Notes: generated by a model not told the origin, from the sequence alone. Shown: positions 36,414 to 48,703, counted from the stretch's first letter. The stretch is DNA of 64,000 bases from Larimichthys crocea (GCF_000972845.2 NC_040015.1:5482091-5546090), one strand, 5' to 3'. A program made the numbers and translations.

Positions 36414-36798
36414 CCAGATAGCAAGGCAACATTGATACAATGTTGAAATTCCATCAGAATCATTGTGTTCAGGTTGAATATTCAAGGTTAGAAAACATTG
36501 AATCAATGCTGATAATTCTTTGCTTTTTTAATGTTGAGAAGAGAAACAATTAATGTTGGTTCAATGATAAAACTGTGATTGGTTTTAGGTTGATCTAACA
36601 TCGATTTTGTCTGTCTTGATCTATTTTTCATCATTGAAATATCTTTTATTATTTCAGGGTGCAAACCTGATGGAAAATCAATGTTATATTTCAGTGTTGA
36701 TCAACATTGATTTAATGACAGTTTTTGGGGTTTTTTTGTTTGTTTTTTGGTGCATCAGCACTGATTAAATGTTGATTCAATGTTGGTCTGCTATCTGG
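36414..36798. mobile_element. MITE-like element with CCAGATAGC ends
   Basis: Begins CCAGATAGC (36414-36422) and ends GCTATCTGG (36790-36798), short terminal inverted repeats. The interior is full of subterminal AATGTTG/CAACATT copies in both directions (for example CAACATTGATACAATGTTGA near the left, ATGTTGATTCAATGTTGG near the right). Such subterminal arrays act as transposase sites in several DNA transposon superfamilies. Superfamily not assigned: no clear target duplication. Confidence 0.65.
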
Positions 36799-37094
36799 GA
36801 AGGCTCTAAAACTAGCACAGTCATCAGTATGGTTGTTTGCTATGCTTCTGTCACTGTAGTAAAGACCACTGAGATCTTTATTTAGTCAGTATTGTAAGTG
36901 ATAACATTTATAATTATATCACCCTGTGATAGACACTGTGTGTCTAGCTCTATTGTTGTAAAGTAAGTTAGTACATAATTTTTACTTTGTAATGTCATGT
37001 GTGTCTTTTTTAATCTAGTCTGTTCATTGTATGTATGGTGATGATAATATCACTTCAGTTGGTCATGTAGTAAAAAAAAAGAGCTGTAGAGCTC

Positions 37095-37430
37095 TTATGA
37101 TGGCACTGTGAAACATGCAGGAGGAATGAACACCATTCTGCCCAAAAAGTTGCCCTCATTTTTAGTTTGATGTGGTGGTGAACAGAACTTTACAAAATAT
37201 CTCACGTGTTTGATTGGGTTCAGATCCGATGACTTCAAAGGCCCTAGCACATTATTCACATTATTTTCACACAAATATCCGGTGAGCCATCCTGTCCCGT
37301 GGATGCAGTCATTGTAAACCTGGAAGAGACATTTCCTGTCAGGATTGAAATGTTCTTTTGATTTGTAACCACCCTTCCCTCCAAGGTGAGACCCAACCCA
37401 TGCCAAGAAAATGCTCCTCACCTGTATGGA
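37095..37430 (-). pseudogene. Tc1/mariner transposase relic
   Basis: A minus-strand frame open for 108 codons keeps the C-terminal half of a Tc1-like DDE transposase. A segment corresponding to the second catalytic aspartate reads CLFQVYNDCIHGTGWLTGY (family pattern FQQDNAP...), and LGPLKSSDLNPIKHV corresponds to the SPDLNPIEHLW motif. Catalytic residues are damaged (QQD has become QVY). The N-terminal DNA-binding domain and terminal repeats are not seen nearby. Non-functional. Confidence 0.65.
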
Positions 37431-37750
37431 AGTATAGAAGCATCTGTTTCTTTTTTTTAAATTTTTATTTCTTATATTTTCCCCTCTTTTACATATTCTG
37501 CTTTTTCCTTTAAGTTGTCACTCATTGTATGTAAGGTAAAAACACTTGATTTCTTATGTTTTATTGTAAGCTTTCAATATATAAAGTCTAAAGCATGTAG
37601 CAGCCCTATAGTAGTAGTAGCAGGCTGTCATAGTCAATACACCCCACAATATGAAAGTATTGGTCATAGAGGTGACTGTTTGAGAAGTCAGCAGTGACTG
37701 TAGAACTGTGTGAAATATTAGACATTCATAATCAGGATGATCAAGTGAGA
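37431..37750. other. Spacer
   Basis: AT-rich, nothing recognised. Confidence 0.4.
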
Positions 37751-37852
37751 CATATATATATATATATAATATATATATTATATATATATATAGAATATAA
37801 TATATATATATATATATATAGAATATATATAATAGAGATATATATATATAGA
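37751..37852. repeat. (TA)n tract
   Basis: Interrupted TA dinucleotides with several ATAGAATATA breaks that create small internal palindromes. Confidence 0.95.
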
Positions 37853-40800
37853 TAATGGTTCAGGGTCAGGCGTTCATGATTCAGGGTCCAAGCATAAACA
37901 CAAGATCAAGGGTGTGCACATGGTTATGTGTGTGGCTGTAGACAAGTTTCACTAGATTAAATCATTTTGCAGTGTTTAGAAATTCAGCACCAATGGAGTT
38001 CTTTAGGTTGTCTATGTGATTCTATAATTCTATGTGAACTGCTGTATAAACCCTAACATGTAGACCTCGGGGCCACTCAAGAAGTTATAGTTAGGCGATT
38101 CATGACAATCGCTCAAAATCAGAGTTGCATAAACAGCTGTCTCTACACAGCAATCCCCCTGTTGGATTTCAATGATTATCATGAATGCTCTGATTAATAA
38201 GTGTAAATAAATTATGCTTATAGCTTGCAGCTAAGTTTGTGCTCTGTACGAACCAATAGGCAGTAGGAAGCTCAGAGTATTAAAAGATGAGCTAAAATAA
38301 ACTGTTGTTTTTGTTGTTTTGTGGATTTGTTGACAAGAAGAACAATATAGAAAAAAATCTGTACTGTTACTGGAAGCCAGAGCAATTCATACCAAATTTC
38401 ATCTTGATGTTTTACTGTCCAAAGACCAACAAAGAGACATCTAAGACTGTGTTAGTGGTATTGGGAACGTTTCTTTTAAACATGATATCCTGTTTTATTT
38501 TCTCAGATTGTTTGATTTCATATCCAGTACATACATTTGCTTGCCAAATCAATCCAGGCCAAGGTTATAACAGTAAGGGCTCTTCATCACCAGAATGATG
38601 CCTTTCATCCTGTATCAGTCAGCCCTCATGATAATTGAAGCCAGTGCACAGTAATCCCTCAAGCTAAACTCCCCTGGATTTATATAAGCAGAATCATAAA
38701 AGAAAATGCTGTCAGTCTGGGAGGGGAAATAAAGGGGACAGCTTAATGGTCTGTTCCCCTGATGAGAAATGTGACGATATCTCAGATATGCACAAATGAG
38801 ATAATTACCTGCAGGTGGATAGTTCAAGGAACAACCAGACCGAGATTGCACTGACAGCATGCAGTGCTATCCAATAGACCATGACAGAAACAAGGAAGAG
38901 TAATGTCTATGGTCCTACTTATTACAAGACATTTGTTTCTTTGAGTAAAACAACGGTTCAGTTCATTTAGAGCCAAAGCCAAGGGACATATGTGGCCTAC
39001 TTCGTCTGATTTATGATAGGGCGTCAAACAAGCTCTCACAGACCTCTTCCCAGCTGACTTACGTGTGCAGGATTTTGAGCAGGGGGACAATTAGTTTGGA
39101 TCCAGCACTGCTGCGAGTACTGTGGATTTAGTTTGTGTGTAGGTGGGTGAGAGACTGTCGAATGTTTGAAGAGTTCTGCAGATGCTGTACAGCTGCATGT
39201 ACCCAACATCTGTATGTTTAATTGTGTGCAGCAAAGAGAGAGGAAAGATACGACTATTTGGAACATGGGTGTTAGAAGGTCTGTGAAAATATGGAAATGT
39301 CAAAATACCTAGTCAGTTGCACTGTGCAATGCATGTTTATTTTCAGGAAGGTAAATTTTAACTACAGGAACAGCATTCCTGTTCTGTATTAACAATCAAG
39401 TCAATAGAACATGTGATTTGGACATTTTGTTTAAAATAGTATAGAGGTGTATACAAACCAAAGGTTCAATCATGTGTCCTTAATTTCCAAAATAGGAATT
39501 CGGGGATTACAGCTTTAGTATACTTTGCATATAGTAGGCCACTTATACTTACTTATATTATTCAAAATGACAAGACAAAGAATTACAAAGTTATTGGGCT
39601 TATTTTAAACACGAAATATAAATAGGTGCCACGTAGCCAAGTTTAGTTAATTTGTTGCAGTGTTGCTTAACTGCAAAATAATCTAGATACCATAAACACA
39701 TTCTCTATTAATTCCTGAGGGTTTCAAAGGTAGCCCCAGTCCTGTTGTGACATGCTGAGGTCTTTACTATCTTCTGGGCCCCTAGCTTTCCTCTGGGAGG
39801 CCTCAGAACACATCCTCACCAGATGCCCAACACCGTCAACTAACTCTTTGAACATAAAAGGTCGAACCCCTTTCTGGATGTTTAAGCTCATCACCCTGCC
39901 TGTAAATGTGAGCCCAGCCTGCTGAGGTTCACCAACAAATGTTGGCCAATGAGACCATTGGGACTAAAACAAGACAGAGGAGTATGCAGTATGTCTCCTA
40001 TGCCAAAACAAGAAAACAATATAAAATCAGTCATTATGATAAGTTGACGTTTAAGATGCTCATACTGTCCTGCACTGTGATCTACTTTAGTATTTATGGT
40101 TCCCTAAATATTGCCAACTGATTTAAAAGACCCCCAGTCCTTTCATCTACCATCTCCTTAAATAACAATGTCAAAGTAATGATAAGATGTCCATGAAATT
40201 CACTTTCGAAATTCATGATCCCAGGAGATGGACCCTAACATTTCCGTTGGCTCTCTGACCTTTCTAGTAATGCTACTTGCTAGATAAACATTTGAACATA
40301 AGAAATATCTAAATACAATAAGCAAGCATGTTATGTCATGTAAGAAGAATGTTATTTAATTTAATAGGCATATTCATATCCCCAAGACAATAAACATTCT
40401 AATTTTAATGACCCCATGACCATAAACCCATGACCCTTCTCTAGAACCACCCTCAACCAGGGGCAGAGCTAGAGGGGTGGCCACGGTAGCACTGGCCCCC
40501 TCTGGAACCTGATACCCTTAGGTGCCACCCCAGGTGATTGACAGGTCATTGCATGTTTCATTGAAAGCAGCCTGATTTTGGAAACGCAAAAGAAGAAAGC
40601 AAAATAAACGTCTTTCAAGTGACTGGCATGGACCAAGAGGACCCACTTTCAGTGCACACATCAGTCCAAGTTTCAAAGTGGTCTACTGATTGAGTCTTTG
40701 TTTTAAACTATTCACAATTTGACAGCACGTTCAGAGGAGAAGAAATTTTGTCCCCAATAGTTCAACTGTGTAAGTAGACTAATGTTATGAAAGGCTATAT

Positions 40801-43422
40801 TTTAAAGTTAGCCTGAAGCTATGTAGCACTACATTAGGATAATATGGTAAACCACATCATAGTTAGTTTTCAGGAAGTGTATTCAGAGACGTTAAATCAA
40901 TTCAGTTTGCAAGAATTTTATACTAGAGCTCAAAATAAACTGTAATAAATGTCCAGTGATTATTTTAATGGCCATGGAGCTTGTTTATAGCCACGTTATT
41001 TTGGCACTGACTAGCCTACATGATCCAGTTTAATTTTAAAGGCGCTAACCTGGTAGTTGAGTTAAGCTTTACTTAAACTGAACAGAAGCTTTTCATGTCA
41101 AAGTGAGTTGTGCAAATGGTCTTCTCATAAATTTATAAGTTATCCAATGTTAGCCATAATACTTAATCTTGTATTTCGGTATTTAATCGCTTGAGATGTG
41201 TGTAACTACTTAATATGATGTAAAATGATGTATGGGCTTTTGCATATGCACATACAGTACATAACATTTTGTACATTTTTACGTTAAATAAACTCCAAAG
41301 TATTTCTCTCACTAATCTCCTGTATGCTCGAGCTTTATTTGCTGAAAATATTTCCACTTGGTGACAGATTGTTAATGTAGAGAGGGGGACCCAGGTTTTT
41401 CTGATGACTACTATTATGATCACAATAGTGTGTGTGTGTGAGAGAGAGAGAGACAGAGAGAGGCATCTGGGTTATGAAAACTGTCAAGAAGGCATACCAG
41501 GTTCCAGTATCAAAGTGTTCCTTTATTAGGTCTTCAAACTTCATAGTAGTCTCAACATGATATTTTTGTTTCACCACCAAGTTTTTTGATGGTTGAATGA
41601 AATAGAACATCCTGGCAGTGTATCATCAGTGTCTCCTCTCCAATATGACCTAGCTCATTGCCAAAAAGACATCAGATAGAAACTGATGAAGTGGTACAAT
41701 TATAATGGCCATTATTCTTCAGGCACAGGCTTTGCAGAGGGATTTCACCTCCAGACTTTAAGAACTCATCAAATAAGGATTCTTTCATCTGACGACTTTT
41801 CTCCTGTCTCTCGGGGAGATATTACAAGCAATTATCTGTCTAACAAGGCAATGCAAATCTCTGGAGCCCCACATCAACATTCTGTAACTAGTCATGTTGG
41901 AATGGCTTTTCCTTCTCTAAAACAAGACGGTGGACCTTTAGGTTCCACCTCAGGGATGTATGTGAGATGTGTGCAAGATAAATGATGCAATTTAGCTTTT
42001 GCAAACTGCTGTGAGTCCTAATTAGTTGAATGATATGGGTAACCCTAATCCTCTAACCCTAAGAGGAACATGAGTGGGTTCAAAAGATGTTTATGCAGAC
42101 AAACATAGAAACATAGAAATTAAATGTATAGGTTTCTTGTCGACGCCCCCCTTGAGGTCTTATTTTACGAACTTTACAGCTATAGACTACATATGAATAT
42201 ACCCCCAGGGAGCCTGAACTTCTCTCACTCAACAATGTTATCCTCAAATCAACTGGGAGCAGAAACAAGGAGTTAACACTTGCCATAAACAATATAATAT
42301 GTTTCCTCAATCAGAATACCCTAGATATATTCTTGGACTTAGTTCAGAGACACGAGTTGCTGTTAAAAAGTCAATTTGGCTTAGGAATCTTCCTCACTGA
42401 GTGAAATGACCTGGAAGTGTTAACATAGCCACCATGATAAGAGCTGTTCGAATTCTCAAACTGTTAAGGAAAGGAGCTTCAATGCTTCCTTTATTACCTC
42501 AGCATAGGATACTCCGGACCATCCTTTACGAAAGGAAAGGAGGTAATGCCGTCCCACAGTTCCTTGTGGCAGGGACAAAAAAATTGACGCACCATTCAGT
42601 CATTCACAACTAGAAGTAAAAGAAGATTTGGTGACACTAAATCTGTGACATCCAGCGTCCTGCAGATCATCACAAAGTTGCTGTTGCGGATTAATCATAT
42701 ATCTTTGCCAAAACTTGGTAATATGTTTCTATATGAGTGAACAGGAGGGTGAGCGGTCATACCAGGGTGACAAACACTTCATTTGACTTCTGTGACAGGT
42801 GGACAATATTCATTTATTATTTGAATTCTGACGTTGATAATGAAGAATGAAACAACACTGTGTACCTAGGAAGTATCTACTAAGTATCTTAAATCAGCGT
42901 TTTGTAGTCCATCTTCTGAACTTTGTAGTTTTACCACAGATCACGTCAAAAACATTCACTGTCGCATTATAATGATGTAGTCTAGTATACGTGCAGTCAG
43001 ATTCTCTGAACACCAGGGTTGTCTTCTCCTAACTGCTTATGAATTCTTTTTCACATCTTTCCTTGACCTCGTGACGTTTTCTATCAAGGTCAACAAAAAG
43101 TGGTTAAGAAAAGACTTATGAGCTAATTTTTTTTTGACTGTTTGACCAGAAACTGCACCGGTCTGTCCATTATGAGAATTATATATCTCATATCTTAGAC
43201 TACAGCATCATAGTGAATAGTTTAGCCTCACGATACTGCACTGAATAGATCTGCTATTCCAGAGCGCTGGGCTGTAATCCACTAATATATTTTTACTCTC
43301 CATTTTCATCAGAGTATGGAAATCTGCTGAATCTGGCCATAGTGTCCAGACTTTAGGTCAAGGCTGTACCATTTTGGAGGAGGAGCAGCCTTTCTGCTCT
43401 GTTGTGTTTCTGTCTCTCTATT

Positions 43423-43426
<4 letters not shown>
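37853..43426. other. Long spacer, sparse repeats
   Basis: 5.6 kb without a convincing gene. CAGGGGCAGAGCTAGAGGGG at 40459 looks like the left end of a hAT-type element, but I find no matching right end. A (TG)n(AG)n patch lies at 41429-41462. The segments 38620-39060 and 41690-41960 are non-repetitive. Frames up to 99 codons show no domain. Confidence 0.4.

Positions 43427-43490
<64 letters not shown>
43427..43490. repeat. (CA)n microsatellite
   Basis: CA run of 64 bp. The 30 bp just before it (43398-43427) recurs in reverse next to the (GT)n at 48683. Confidence 0.95.
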
Positions 43491-43492
<2 letters not shown>

Positions 43493-43894
43493 GTGTGAGT
43501 TCTCAGCTCTATTTGCTCAGTCCGCACCTGAGCACCACCAGCGTGTCTCCCAAACCTCCCGATTACCACAGCACCACATCCATTCAGCCACAGTGCTGCT
43601 GTGGGTTGTGAAGCATTTTGACAGATCTCACAGCCCATGAGCATACAAACCCAGCTGAAAGATCTACTTTGTACACAGAGTGTGAAGGCTGCAAGCTATC
43701 TTTGGGTCGTTAATATTATAGCTGCAAATTTTTATGCCATGTGTGATATCTTAACCTTGTAAAACCACATGTGAAAACAAGTAAGATCTGTAATGCCTTA
43801 TTCTATAGGTCTCCAGAAAACCTATTTTATTTTCTATTAGAAAAGATAATGCATCACAATCTCTGCCAATGATATGATATGGTATACACTTCCT

Positions 43895-44400
43895 GTCTCC
43901 TTTTAGGAGAAGTTTTAGGACTTTCCTTTTTGATAGAGCTTATAGTTAGGGCTGGCTCAGGTCATCCCTTAGTGATGCTGCTATAGGACTAGACTGCCGG
44001 GGGACTTCAAATGGTACACCGAGATCTTCTCTCTCTTCATCTGTAAACATTCATGTCTCATTAATGCATGTTACTAACTAAACTTCTTTCCCGGAGTTTT
44101 TATCATGGCGGATCTGGCTGTGGCTCGGCGGTACAGCAAGTTGTCCACTAATCAGATGATCGTCGGTTCGATCCCCAGCTCCTCCAATCTGCATGTAGAC
44201 GTGTCCTTTGGCAAGATACAGAACCCCAAATTGCTCATAAAACTGGTGAGCAGTTGGCAGCCAGTGCCATCAGTGTGTGAATGAGACATGTAGTGCAAAA
44301 GTGCTTTGAGGACTAGGAAGGTGCTGTATAATTCACCATCATGGCTGCTGTGGTCCTGCATGACGTCCACCACATATATTATTATTTTTATTATCATTAC
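43895..44400 (+). mobile_element. L2-type LINE 3' region, interrupted by a SINE
   Basis: Starts within the last RT codons (TTAGGACTTTCCTTTTTGAT) and runs through the 3' UTR (GCTGGCTCAGGTCATCCCTT, GCATGTTACTAAC). It resumes after the SINE at 44338 (ATCATGGCTGCTGTGGTCCT, GACGTCCACCACATATATTA). It lacks the TTTGA tail at its right end. The matching sequence lies in reverse at 52866-54563. Confidence 0.8.
44110..44337 (+). mobile_element. tRNA-derived SINE nested in a LINE, 8-bp target duplication
   Basis: A box TGGCTCGGCGG (44121-44131) and B box GGTTCGATCCC (44165-44175) show the tRNA-derived head. The body (GTGTCCTTTGGCAAGATACA, GCAGTTGGCAGCCAGTGCCA) and the 3' CGCTATATAA-like end (GGTGCTGTATAATTCACC) fit a common teleost SINE. 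Exact ATCATGGC repeats at 44102-44109 and 44338-44345 are the target duplication inside the LINE 3' UTR. Confidence 0.88.
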
Positions 44401-45165
44401 TGCTGCTCTATATCTCTCGATTTATCTATATACCCCCCTCCTCATAAGTAATAATGACAATAAAACTAGCATTAACTATTATGCCTGTAAAAGAATTGTT
44501 TATGTGCCGACGCACCTCATTGGCAGTCATAAACAGGTAAGGACAGTTTAGATACCTCTGTAATGTCCATGTAAAATCATTTAAGCCTAATTATGGAGGT
44601 AAATAATTCCTTTGTATTTTATGTAGATGATGACTATTAATTAACCTGGCTGACCCTTTGAAATGAAGCTAATTATCAACGGCTTATTAGGAAATATAAT
44701 CATAATATTATTTGGAAGTAATTTCCAAGAAATGTCAAATCAAATCAAATCAAATGTTATTTGTATAGCCCAAAGTCACAAAGTACATTTGCCTCTGAGG
44801 GCTTTACAATCTGTACAGGGAGTGACATATGGGGATAATTTTGTCTCAAAAAGATTTTAATGTGTACAATATGATGTGTATACATATGCATACATTTATA
44901 AATATCCAAATACAAAATACAAATATAAAAATGTGACATACAAATAAATAAACGAATTTGTATAAATAAATGTGGATTTGCAAATATATTTTCGAGATTT
45001 GAAAATAAATGTCCTTGACTTTGTGTGTGGAGTCAGCATTTGTGGATCCATTTTTTGCTTTTCTCGCGATGACGTAATTTTGAGACATTCCTACCGCTCA
45101 CCACGATTCACAAATAAATGCCACCAGATTTGAATACAAATAGCGGTACACCCTTCACCGAACAT

Positions 45166-45179
45166 CCAGCAGATGGCAG
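45166..45179 (+). promoter_or_regulatory. CTCF-like core in left foldback arm
   Basis: CCAGCAGATGGCAG matches CCASYAGRKGGCRS at all 14 positions. It points toward the element centre. Confidence 0.4.
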
Positions 45180-45791
45180 TGTTGTGCAACGGTGCCAGTC
45201 AGTCATTTGTAGGCTATCCAGTCAGAGACTTTCTTACAAGAGTAAATGAAACTGCATGATCAACATGGAAGCGGCCAGTGGATTAACTGCATGGGTAAGT
45301 AGTGTTATTTATTGCGTGTGTGTGTTATAGTGGATTTCCCCCAACTTGACAGTATAGACCTTTTCACCGTTGACAACAAAAACAATGTACGAACGTTCTA
45401 TGGCCCTAACTTTATTTCCGGTACACTTCCGCACACAACAGCACAGCAACACGGTCTGGATTAACAATAGTGGTATTTTTTGGCTGGGAACAAAATCTAG
45501 CCACTATTGTCTTAGTTTGCCACCAAAGGACAGACAACGATAAACTATTTTAAAAAAACGTTCTTTACCAGACCCTTTTAACACATTGTTTTTGTTGTCA
45601 ACGGTGAAAAGGTCTATACTGTCAAGTTGGGGGAAATCCACTATAACACACACACGCAATAAATAACACTACTTACCCATGCAGTTAATCCACTGGCCGC
45701 TTCCATGTTGATCATGCAGTTTCATTTACTCTTGTAAGAAAGTCTCTGACTGGATAGCCTACAAATGACTGACTGGCACCGTTGCACAACA

Positions 45792-45805
45792 CTGCCATCT
45801 GCTGG
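45792..45805 (-). promoter_or_regulatory. CTCF-like core in right foldback arm
   Basis: Mirror copy of the motif at 45166, on the minus strand, so the two are convergent and 612 bp apart. Confidence 0.4.
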
Positions 45806-46488
45806 ATGTTCGGTGAAGGGTGTACCGCTATTTGTATTCAAATCTGGTGGCATTTATTTGTGAATCGTGGTGAGCGGTAGGAATGTCTCAAAATTACGTC
45901 ATCGCGAGAAAAGCAAAAAATGGATCCACAAATGCTGACTCCACACACAAAGTCAAGGACATTTATTTTCAAATCTCGAAAATATATTTGCAAATCCACA
46001 TTTATTTATACAAATTCATTTATTTATTTGTATGTCACATTTTTATATTTGTATTTTGTATTTGGATATTTATAAATGTATGCATATGTATACACATCAT
46101 ATTGTACACATTAAAATCTTTTTGAGACAAAATTATCCCCATAGTGACACCCTCTGTGAAAATGACCACAGTAGCAGATATGGTAGCAATAATGACAGTA
46201 ATAAATGTGTAGTGGACGTCATGCAGGATCACAGCAGCAGCCACGATCCATGAGAATCTGCTGGATGACAGAGCACAGAAACTCCGGGGAAGTTTAGTTG
46301 ATGTCAAAGGTCTAATCCTACCAGGAAATAATGTTAATAATTTTCTATAGTTTTTGGGGTGATTTCATTAATAATCACCTACTTACCACAAGAATCAGGG
46401 TAGAATGAAGCGTTAACGTATATACTGCAGCACTGGTTTGTAAAACACCTTTGACCTGAACAGATGTATCCTTAGATTTCTCTGCAGC

Positions 46489-46499
46489 CTACACACACA

Positions 46500-46553
<54 letters not shown>
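46489..46553. repeat. (CA)n microsatellite
   Basis: CA run of about 65 bp with one CAG interruption near its start. Confidence 0.95.
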
Positions 46554-46557
<4 letters not shown>

Positions 46558-47690
46558 CTCATATCTCTAACTTGGAAAATATTTTGAGAGTATAAAGTTT
46601 CTTGCTGTCCTTGGTTGGCTGATTTTACAAATGTTCTCTGCTACCTTACACTATCATTCCATAACCTCCCTGCACACTCCTCAAGGCTCACTTCCCATGA
46701 ATAACAAACTAGCACCCCAGACCATTAATAATACATAGAAAAACATACAGCACCATAACAATGCAGCGGAGGCCGCCCCTACACACTACACCCTCCCTAC
46801 ATCCAAAACCTCCAAGTGTGTCCAAGTTGGCTCATTCTGCACTCTGAACTTCTGAGACCTTCCACGTTAAATTTCCTGATTTATGACGCAGGCACTGAGC
46901 TGTAGAAGTTGATACGCCCTTCATCTGGAAGAAGGACATAAAAAGTTGTTGGCCATGATGTGTGACCAAAGGTGGACTCTGCAGGGCAGGAAGGCGGCCT
47001 CAATGAACCATTAGAAAGTCATTATTACAGCTGTGTATGATTGATCCTTTCCCAGGGACCCTCGATACGCCTTAACAATTAACCCACAAGCCATTAAATG
47101 TTGGCAGTATAGCAGAGAGGCAAATAAATCAAAGTGTTTTACACCTTCGGATGCAAGACGGGTGAGGACTTTATTAAAGTGCCATATTGAATTAATCTGA
47201 AATTATTAAGGAAGAAATCGCAGCAGCTCACAGGATCCTAAAGCTACTGGATTCTAGATGAATGCAGACTGGATTTAATAATGCTAGTAATAATGCCATT
47301 AGATCTATGAAGAGAAATCCACCCAGGTTGCACATTATGAAAGAATAACAATAACATGAGCTGTCATGAGTGATGTGTCATGCTTGCTGTATAAGTTTTT
47401 TTTTGCCACTTTTGGGAAGAATTTCACAACAAGCTTTTTCTGTCTACCCAAAATCCAATATTTCCTGTCTGCTTTGCTTTCCGCCATCTCCAGAGAAAGA
47501 TAACTGGCTCTTTAGCTGCTAAATGCTTCACTGAGTTCACCAACTTTTCTTGTTAACTTTGTCTGTGCATGTATACTGCTGTATACAAAGCGTCTGTTTT
47601 CTGTATTGTGGGTGCAGCTAAAGATCAGGATGAGATCAATGGTATATACCACATAGAACACATCATGGTATACATCACAGGTCACTTATA
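46554..47690. other. Spacer with candidate conserved block at 47010-47360
   Basis: 47010-47360 has no repeat signature and holds TGATTGATC (PBX/HOX-like, about 47038), ATCAAAG (TCF/LEF-like, about 47129) and several TTAAT cores. This is typical of vertebrate conserved noncoding elements. No gene. Confidence 0.35.
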
Positions 47691-47699
47691 GGCAGACCC

Positions 47700-48256
47700 G
47701 GACCCAGACTCTGTCCTGTCCCAGAGTCGGAAACGACATATCATTGAGTTTTATTCAGTTTTGGCCAGTGATTTTGTTTCTGTGTTTCTACACCGGTACT
47801 CAGTGAAAGGGACATCCTACCTGTTTCTGATTGGCCAGTACTTGTTGCCTTCGAGTTGTTAGCCAATCACAGGCAGGGTAGGGCGGGCCTTCACTAAATA
47901 GAGTGGCAGTGACAGTGATGGAGAGAAAGAAAGAAAAGAGGTCAAACTGTGAGTCATGTCCATGGCATGTGCTAAACGGAGGAAGGTTGACACCAAAAAC
48001 CGACTTAATCCAGAAGAATGCAGCCAATAACTTGTTATTATTATTCGTTGAGTAGAGTTGAATGTCATATTGACTTTGCTTTGACTTTTCTTATTCATTT
48101 GATGTATTATTTATTATTGTATGCAGCTCTCCAGAGTCCAGAATGTCACTGAAAATAAATATTGTTGTCATGATGCTGAATTATAGCTTTCTTTGTTTAA
48201 TTTGAGTCGTTGACTTCACACAGTGCAGATATTGATACAATGACAATGCTGCTTCA

Positions 48257-48287
<31 letters not shown>

Positions 48288-48420
48288 AAATAAGTGTTAT
48301 GTAGAACTAAATTATAATGCGACTTAAACATGATGCTGCAGACCTGAACATGAGGACATTTTCTCTATCCGCACCTCCTCAAATCATAATTGACTACCTC
48401 TGATCTACATTATCTGAGAG
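47700..48420. mobile_element. Dispersed DNA-element remnant, probably hAT-derived
   Basis: TGAGTTTTATTCAGTTTTGG (47740s) and AGCCAATCACAGGCAGGGTA (47860s) recur at 29870-30030. The right part has ATTGACTACCTCTGATCTAC (about 48388), like the ends of hAT relics whose last bases read CCCCTGATCTA. A (TA)n of 28 bp lies at 48257-48284. No transposase frame is visible. The assignment is by resemblance. Confidence 0.4.
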
Positions 48421-48682
48421 CTGGAACCCTAATTTGAGTCAATAAGGGTTTAGCAGATCATGATGGAAGTATGGTTGGCAATTCCCGTGGTCTATTATGT
48501 TGTTGAGGTTGATAATATTTAGGGCAGTTTGATTGATAAAAATGATCAAAAATCCAAAATACCACATTAAGACACCATCTTGAGCACCATAGTAAAATTG
48601 ATGCTGTCATTTGTTATCAGACACTTGTCACAGTTGGACATTTCAGTGACTGTATGGCGAGTGCTAAACTTCTGAAAATTGC

Positions 48683-48703
48683 GTGTGTGTGTGTGTGTGT
48701 GTT
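48683..48703. repeat. (GT)n microsatellite
   Basis: Short GT run. Its right flank (48701-48730) is the exact reverse complement of the left flank of the (CA)n at 43427. Confidence 0.9.

Larger units (their letters stand above)
44828..46143. mobile_element. Foldback-type element, 561-bp inverted arms, 194-bp spacer
   Basis: Arms 44828-45388 and 45583-46143 are reverse complements over their full length. By eye they differ at about one base (C at 44954, in a CG, against T in the other arm). The outer ends are TATGGGGATAATTTTGTCTC and its complement. It sits inside a LINE 3' UTR. The host sequence AGTGACA is repeated on both sides, and the exact cut gives a 6- or 7-bp target duplication. The spacer (45389-45582) is unique-looking, has no frame and contains a small 10-bp inverted repeat (45464-45473 with 45501-45510). 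The arms each encode an 80-codon open frame that I regard as chance. No transposase, so it is non-autonomous. Superfamily not identified. Confidence 0.9.
44732..46308 (-). mobile_element. L2-type LINE 3' UTR, split by the foldback element
   Basis: Left part 44740-44827 is the tail and last 3' UTR bases in reverse (CAAATCAAATCAAATCAAAT, then AGCCCAAAGTCACAAAGTAC). The right part, 46144-46308, continues it (GTGACACCCTCTG, ...GACGTCATGCAGGATCACAG). The LINE is only about 260 bp without the inserted 1.3-kb element. Candidate target duplication of the LINE: ATGTCAAA at 44732-44739 and 46301-46308. Confidence 0.82.

Noticed and set aside
40459..40480. Complete hAT element starting CAGGGGCAGAGCTAG
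   Set aside because: No matching right terminus or 8-bp duplication found.
42039..42062. Interstitial telomere repeat
   Set aside because: Only two or three imperfect AACCCTA units.
44110..44180. tRNA gene (A and B boxes)
   Set aside because: Boxes are present but there is no acceptor stem, and the sequence continues into a SINE body with a target duplication.
44846..46125. 80-codon frames in both foldback arms as genes
   Set aside because: Identical because the arms are inverted copies; AT-rich, low-complexity hydrophobic translation with no domain.
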